Source of the DNA: an uncultured Lachnospiraceae bacterium
Lineage (GTDB): Bacteria; Bacillota; Clostridia; Lachnospirales; Lachnospiraceae
Length of the DNA: 17,372 nt
Reading direction: 5' to 3'
NCBI GenBank assembly: GCA_910588775.1
Contig: CAJURH010000042.1
Location: 1-17,372, forward strand
Made by a program: the position numbers and the translations under genes. Numbering within the stretch: the first letter of the stretch is position 1; every line of letters begins with the position of its first letter. This document shows, one piece after another, positions 13,681-17,372 of this stretch. A model generated the notes under the pieces. The model was given only the letters and a program-made list of their open reading frames with translations. It did no database searches and was not told where the DNA came from.

Positions 13681-15027
13681 CTATTCATTTAAGAAACCTT
13701 TATAATTACGCACCAACATCATGGATTCAATCTGCTTAATCGTTTCCAATACCACCCCTACCACGATGATGATGGAAGTTCCTCCAAATGAAACCTGCGC
13801 GCCAAACACCCCATTAAAGAAAAATGGAATAATGGCCACAATCACCAGACCTGCAGCGCCGATAAAAATGATATAGTTCAAAATTTTTGTCAAATAATCC
13901 GTCGTTGCCTTTCCCGGACGGATGCCAGGTACGAATCCACCCTGTTTCTTCATATTATCCGCCACCTCTATGGGGTTGAAGGTAATAGAAGTATAGAAAT
14001 AGGCAAAGAAAATAACCAACACTACATAAATTAACAATCCAATAGAGTAAATCGGCCTCTCCGGGTTACACCAGTTGCTGGAAGACAACATCCGCAGAAC
14101 TTCGCTTCCCATGCCCGTTCCATTGGTTCTGCCAAGGAAAGTGGCAATTACTGTGGGAAAGGACATGATTGATGAGGCGAAAATAATCGGGATAACGCCT
14201 GCTGTGTTAACTTTCAGTGGAATGTGTGAGGACTGTCCCCCCACCATCTTCCGGCCCTGCATTTTTTTGGAATACTGCACCGGAATTCTCCTTGTGGCGT
14301 CATTCAAAATCAACACAAACACAACCATCGCCAATACAATTGCGCAAATGATCAATGCTGCCAAAGCGCCCTTAGCTATTGTCTTTCCCTTCACAAATGT
14401 CTCATACAAAGCAGCAAAATCGCTAGGCATTGTGGATACGATATTAATTGTCAAGACAATGGAAATACCATTTCCCACGCCTTTTTCCGTTATGCGCTCG
14501 CCAATCCACATTAACATGGCAGAACCGGCTGTCAGACAAACGACCACGACAAAAGCAGCCGCAATTTTTTCAAAGGTAGAAGAATCTGAACCTGCGGAAA
14601 GCGCTGGAATCAGTCCCTGACGGCCAAATCCAATGGACATGGCGATTCCTTCAAAAATAGACAGACCAATGGTCAAATAGCGGGTGATGGACGCAATTTT
14701 CTTCCGTCCGTCTTCGCCGTCCTTATGCATTTCTTCTAACTTAGGAATTGCAATAGTCAAAAGCTGCATAATAATCGAGGACGTAATATATGGAGTGATA
14801 TTCAGCGCAAATATAGACATTTGCGTAAATGACCCTCCGGTAAATGCATCAAAAAAGTTAAACGCGTCACCTGACTGGCTGTCAAACCAGTTTTTAAAGT
14901 ATTCTCCGTCCGTCCCAGGGACAGGCAATTGTGACCCGATACGGATCACAATAATCATAAGTAAAAGGAAAAACAATCTTCGTCTGATGTCTTTTACTTT
15001 GAATACGTTTGCCACGCCTTCTAACAT
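13681..15027 (-). CDS. secY: Preprotein translocase subunit SecY
   Basis: A 448-residue inner-membrane protein, the channel of the Sec translocon, with ten hydrophobic helices. Seen: the N-terminal VKDIRRRLFFLLLMIIVIRIGSQLPVPG run, ITPYITSSIIMQLL (plug and helix 2 region), the conserved GERITEKGVGNGIS loop, VNTAGVIPIIFASSI, and the cytoplasmic loop NMKKQGGFVPGIRPGKATTDYL, which docks SecA and the ribosome. Its ATG overlaps the rplO stop by one base (TAATG), so translation is coupled. SecE and SecG partners are not in the window. Confidence 0.99.
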   Translation of the reverse strand: MLEGVANVFKVKDIRRRLFFLLLMIIVIRIGSQLPVPGTDGEYFKNWFDSQSGDAFNFFDAFTGGSFTQMSIFALNITPYITSSIIMQLLTIAIPKLEEMHKDGEDGRKKIASITRYLTIGLSIFEGIAMSIGFGRQGLIPALSAGSDSSTFEKIAAAFVVVVCLTAGSAMLMWIGERITEKGVGNGISIVLTINIVSTMPSDFAALYETFVKGKTIAKGALAALIICAIVLAMVVFVLILNDATRRIPVQYSKKMQGRKMVGGQSSHIPLKVNTAGVIPIIFASSIMSFPTVIATFLGRTNGTGMGSEVLRMLSSSNWCNPERPIYSIGLLIYVVLVIFFAYFYTSITFNPIEVADNMKKQGGFVPGIRPGKATTDYLTKILNYIIFIGAAGLVIVAIIPFFFNGVFGAQVSFGGTSIIIVVGVVLETIKQIESMMLVRNYKGFLNE

Positions 15028-15464
15028 TAAACCACCTCTGTCGTTCCGCCCGCCGCTTCAATCTTCGCTTTTGCGCCGGCGCTGAATGCGTTGACTTTGA
15101 CATGAAGTTTCTTTGTCAGCTCTCCTTTTCCAAGGATTTTTACGCCATCTTTTTTATGGGAGATCGCGCCACTGCTCAAAAGTTTTTCTATCGTAACTTC
15201 CGCGCCATCTTCAAAACGATCTAAAACTTCTACATTGATAGCTACTATCTCTTTTGAATTTCTGTTGGTAAATCCTCTTTTGGGAATACGTCTGTATAAA
15301 GGCATCTGACCGCCCTCAAACCCAGCTTTCTTGGCGCCAGAACGGGCTAACTGTCCTTTATGTCCTTTGCCGGCAGTTTTTCCGTTTCCTGAACCATGCC
15401 CGCGGCCTTTCCTGAAACGGTCACGATTCGAACCCTTTGCCGGTTTCAAGTTATATAATTCCAT
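15027..15464 (-). CDS. rplO: 50S ribosomal protein L15
   Basis: A 145-residue L15, a late-assembling large-subunit protein. The glycine/basic N-terminal extension NLKPAKGSNRDRFRKGRG followed by GSGNGKTAGKGHKGQLARSG threads into 23S rRNA; the C-terminal globular part includes EGGQMPLYRRIPKRGF. The length is standard. Its stop codon overlaps the secY start, and it follows rpmD by 12 nt. Confidence 0.99.
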   Translation of the reverse strand: MELYNLKPAKGSNRDRFRKGRGHGSGNGKTAGKGHKGQLARSGAKKAGFEGGQMPLYRRIPKRGFTNRNSKEIVAINVEVLDRFEDGAEVTIEKLLSSGAISHKKDGVKILGKGELTKKLHVKVNAFSAGAKAKIEAAGGTTEVV

Positions 15465-15476
15465 TTCAACACCCCC

Positions 15477-15671
15477 TTAGTCTTCTGTCTGCACTTCTTC
15501 AACTTTCACCAGATGCTGTACCTGTTTTACCATGCCTCTAATCGCAGGATTGTCAGGCATTATCACAGTCTTGTTAAGTTTACGCAGCCCCAAAGATTTT
15601 ACAGTTTTTCTGTGTTTCGGAATTGCGCCGATTGTAGATCTTACAAGCGTAATCTTTAATTTATCCGCCAT
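15477..15671 (-). CDS. rpmD: 50S ribosomal protein L30
   Basis: A 64-residue L30. The start MADKLKITLVRSTIGAIPKHRKTVKSLGLRKLN is cut here into its key blocks: LKITLVRS, IGAIPKHRKTV and SLGLRKLN, followed by AIRGMVKQVQHLV. It binds 23S rRNA between L15 and S5 genes in the usual order, with 12-13 nt gaps on both sides and its own GGAGG site. Confidence 0.98.
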   Translation of the reverse strand: MADKLKITLVRSTIGAIPKHRKTVKSLGLRKLNKTVIMPDNPAIRGMVKQVQHLVKVEEVQTED

Positions 15672-15684
15672 TTTTCACCCCTCC

Positions 15685-16194
15685 TTATCCAACAACTTCG
15701 TCTACGGATTTTCCACGGAGCTTTGCCACTTCTTCCGGAGTTTTCAACTGGCTTAAGCCCGCCATTGTTGCAAGCACAACGTTTTGTTTGTTATTGGAAC
15801 CGAGAGATTTTGTACGGATATTCTTGATTCCTGCCAGCTCGATCACTGCACGCACGGGCCCGCCGGCAATCACACCTGTACCGTCTGGGGCTTTCTTTAA
15901 CAATACCTGCGCGCTTCCGAATTTGCCGATGAAATCATGCGTGATGCTTCCATTGTCATCTCTGGCCACGGAGATCATCTTTTTCATGGCATCTTCCTTT
16001 CCTTTGCGAATCGCCTCAGGAATTTCTGTGGCTTTGCCTAAGCCCGCTCCCACATGTCCGTTGCCATCACCCACAACTACCAACGCTGTAAAACGAAAGT
16101 TACGACCACCTTTTACAACTTTTGTTACACGTTTGATGGATACTACTTTATCTTCTAACTCAAGCTGACTGGCATCAATGATTTTGCGTTTCAT
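15685..16194 (-). CDS. rpsE: 30S ribosomal protein S5
   Basis: A 169-residue S5, important for decoding accuracy and mRNA unwinding at the entry channel. It has the N-terminal double-stranded RNA-binding-like fold (EDKVVSIKRVTKVVKGGRNF, ALVVVGDGNGHVGAGLGKA) and the C-terminal domain with GTGVIAGGPVRAVIELAG and KSLGSNNKQNVV. The loop VVKGGRNFRF, where spectinomycin resistance changes occur in other bacteria, looks ordinary. It begins 17 nt after rplR. Confidence 0.99.
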   Translation of the reverse strand: MKRKIIDASQLELEDKVVSIKRVTKVVKGGRNFRFTALVVVGDGNGHVGAGLGKATEIPEAIRKGKEDAMKKMISVARDDNGSITHDFIGKFGSAQVLLKKAPDGTGVIAGGPVRAVIELAGIKNIRTKSLGSNNKQNVVLATMAGLSQLKTPEEVAKLRGKSVDEVVG

Positions 16195-16211
16195 GTGTTT
16201 TTCCTCCCTTT

Positions 16212-16580
16212 CTAGAATTCCAACCCAGCTTCTCTTGCTGCATCAGCTAAAGCCTTAACTTTTCCATGGTATAAGAAACCACCTCTGTCAAAAACAACTT
16301 TCTTGATGCCTTTTTCAACTGCCCTCTTACCGATCACTTCGCCCACTTTTTCAGCAGCTTTTATATCATTGGTATGCTCCAAATCTGCCTTTACCTCTGC
16401 CTGGAGAGTTGACGCGGATACCAGGGTATGGCCAACAGTATCATCAATAATCTGGGCATACATATGCTTATCGCTCCTAAATACGGCTAAACGGGGAGTC
16501 TGTGTTGTACCGCTCATGCGATAACGCATTCTTCTATGCTTTTTCTGACGAACTTTCGCTCTTGAAACCTTCTTAACCAT
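16212..16580 (-). CDS. rplR: 50S ribosomal protein L18
   Basis: A 122-residue L18 that binds 5S rRNA in the central protuberance. Seen: the basic start VKKVSRAKVRQKKHRRMRYRM, TPRLAVFRSDKHMYAQIIDD, and the C-terminal VFDRGGFLYHGKVKALADAAREAGLEF. The ATG at 16580 is preferred over an in-frame GTG at 16586, because GGAGGG (16593-16588) is 7 nt from the former and only 1 nt from the latter. It follows rplF by 18 nt. Confidence 0.98.
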   Translation of the reverse strand: MVKKVSRAKVRQKKHRRMRYRMSGTTQTPRLAVFRSDKHMYAQIIDDTVGHTLVSASTLQAEVKADLEHTNDIKAAEKVGEVIGKRAVEKGIKKVVFDRGGFLYHGKVKALADAAREAGLEF

Positions 16581-16598
16581 TTTCACGCCCTCCTTTAT

Positions 16599-17138
16599 TT
16601 ATTTCTTACCGGTTTTACCCACTTTACGTCTGATCACCTCATCGACATACTTGATACCTTTACCCTTATATGGTTCAGGTTTTCTCTTTTCCCTGATCTC
16701 TGCGGCATACTGACCTACGCGTTGCTTGTCAATTCCTTCAACAATAATTTTATTACCGTCAACTTTTACTTCCAACCCTTCCGGATCTTCCATTTCCACT
16801 GGATGAGAAAAACCAAGATTTAACACCAGCTTTTTCCCCTGTTTTGCGGCACGATAGCCCACGCCGTTTACTTCCAGTTCTTTTTTGTATCCTTCCGTTA
16901 CGCCTGTCACCATATTCTGAATCAGCGATCTGGTCAGCCCATGCAGGGATTTCATCTTTTTCAAATCACTTGGACGTGTAACAGTCACCGCGCCCTCTTC
17001 CAGCTTGATCTGCATTTCCTCTGGAAGCGCTTGTTCTAAGGTTCCTTTTGGCCCTTTTACAGTTACATGATTTTTTTCCGTGATATCCACGGTCACTCCG
17101 GCAGGTACGGTTACCGGTAATCTTCCGATACGTGACAT
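16599..17138 (-). CDS. rplF: 50S ribosomal protein L6
   Basis: A 179-residue L6 with two repeated L6 domains, located near the factor-binding site of the large subunit. Seen: MSRIGRLPVTVPAGVTV, VKGPKGTL, MVTGVTEGYKKELEVNGVGYRA, and the signature PEPYKGKGIKYVDEVIRRK near the C-terminus. The ATG at 17138 follows AAGGAGG and gives the standard length; the longer frame to 17180 reads through the ribosome binding site and is rejected. It lies 86 nt after rpsH. Confidence 0.98.
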   Translation of the reverse strand: MSRIGRLPVTVPAGVTVDITEKNHVTVKGPKGTLEQALPEEMQIKLEEGAVTVTRPSDLKKMKSLHGLTRSLIQNMVTGVTEGYKKELEVNGVGYRAAKQGKKLVLNLGFSHPVEMEDPEGLEVKVDGNKIIVEGIDKQRVGQYAAEIREKRKPEPYKGKGIKYVDEVIRRKVGKTGKK

Positions 17139-17224
17139 TACAATTTCCTCCTTACTTAGATTGTCGGAAAGGGTTCTCACGTCTTCCCCTTCTGTTTTCA
17201 GTTCTAAAACAATGCCTTACCGCT

Positions 17225-17372
17225 CTACCAAACAAATGCCAGAACTTCTCCGCCTACACGCTCTCTTCTGGCTTCCTTGTCCGTAATCACGCCTTTATTT
17301 GTGGAAATGATTGCGATTCCCAGTCCTCCCAGAACTTTCGGCAACTCATCTTTTCCCACGTATACACGCAAG
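17225..17372 (-). CDS. rpsH: 30S ribosomal protein S8, C-terminal part cut by the window edge
   Basis: The last 49 codons including the TAG stop at 17227-17225. The visible end reads RVYVGKDELPKVLGGLGIAI, then ISTNKGVITDKEARRERVGG and EVLAFVW, which is the C-terminal half of S8 with the conserved STNKG rRNA-contact motif. S8 binds the central domain of 16S rRNA and, in E. coli, represses the spc operon. The N-terminal part lies beyond position 17372. Its position just before rplF matches the spc operon order. Confidence 0.96.
   Translation of the reverse strand, partial: LRVYVGKDELPKVLGGLGIAIISTNKGVITDKEARRERVGGEVLAFVW

Noticed and set aside
1..17372. CRISPR arrays, tRNA or rRNA genes
   Set aside because: No regularly spaced repeat series, no cloverleaf with TTCGANTC-type T-loop and no rRNA signature were found in either strand.

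Overview
The window looks like a chromosome segment of a low-to-moderate GC Firmicute of class Clostridia, most likely Lachnospiraceae. The reasons are the S10/spc/alpha ribosomal gene order, the long L17, a type III glutamine synthetase next to an Amt transporter fused to a PII domain, strong GGAGG ribosome binding sites, and a small XRE regulator paired with a membrane protein. This placement is inference from gene content, not from a search.

Right part (about 8.3 to 17.4 kb, minus strand): the distal spc operon and the alpha operon, read right to left as rpsH (cut by the window edge), rplF, rplR, rpsE, rpmD, rplO, secY, adk, map, infA, rpmJ, rpsM, rpsK, rpsD, rpoA, rplQ, ending in an intrinsic terminator. 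Spacing is tight, and the rplO stop overlaps the secY start. Two things break the pattern: a good promoter between infA and rpmJ, and a 349-nt non-coding stretch between rpmJ and rpsM packed with nested inverted repeats that can form competing hairpins.

Middle (1.7 to 8.3 kb, minus strand): pepP (M24 aminopeptidase), a diacylglycerol/lipid kinase, then a nitrogen assimilation unit of glnN (type III glutamine synthetase) and amt fused to a C-terminal GlnK/PII domain. glnN has a promoter followed by a leader hairpin with a T-run, which looks like a transcription attenuator. A second terminator-like hairpin lies between glnN and amt, and a third ends amt.

Left part (1 to 1.7 kb): a plus-strand RNHCP-family zinc-binding protein of unknown function. 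It is preceded by a near-consensus promoter, an 11-codon leader peptide with its own ribosome binding site, and three mutually exclusive pairings, the last of which sequesters the gene's Shine-Dalgarno. This is the layout of translational attenuation as in inducible ribosome-antibiotic resistance genes, and it is the best candidate here for an undescribed system. Divergent from it is an XRE regulator with a probable CTG start, coupled to a four-helix membrane protein; two 16-bp repeats between the divergent promoters are likely operators. The first ~270 bp carry paired GTAGTAAAT repeats resembling the arm-type (DR2) integrase sites of Tn916-family elements, so the window probably starts inside the end of an integrative conjugative element.
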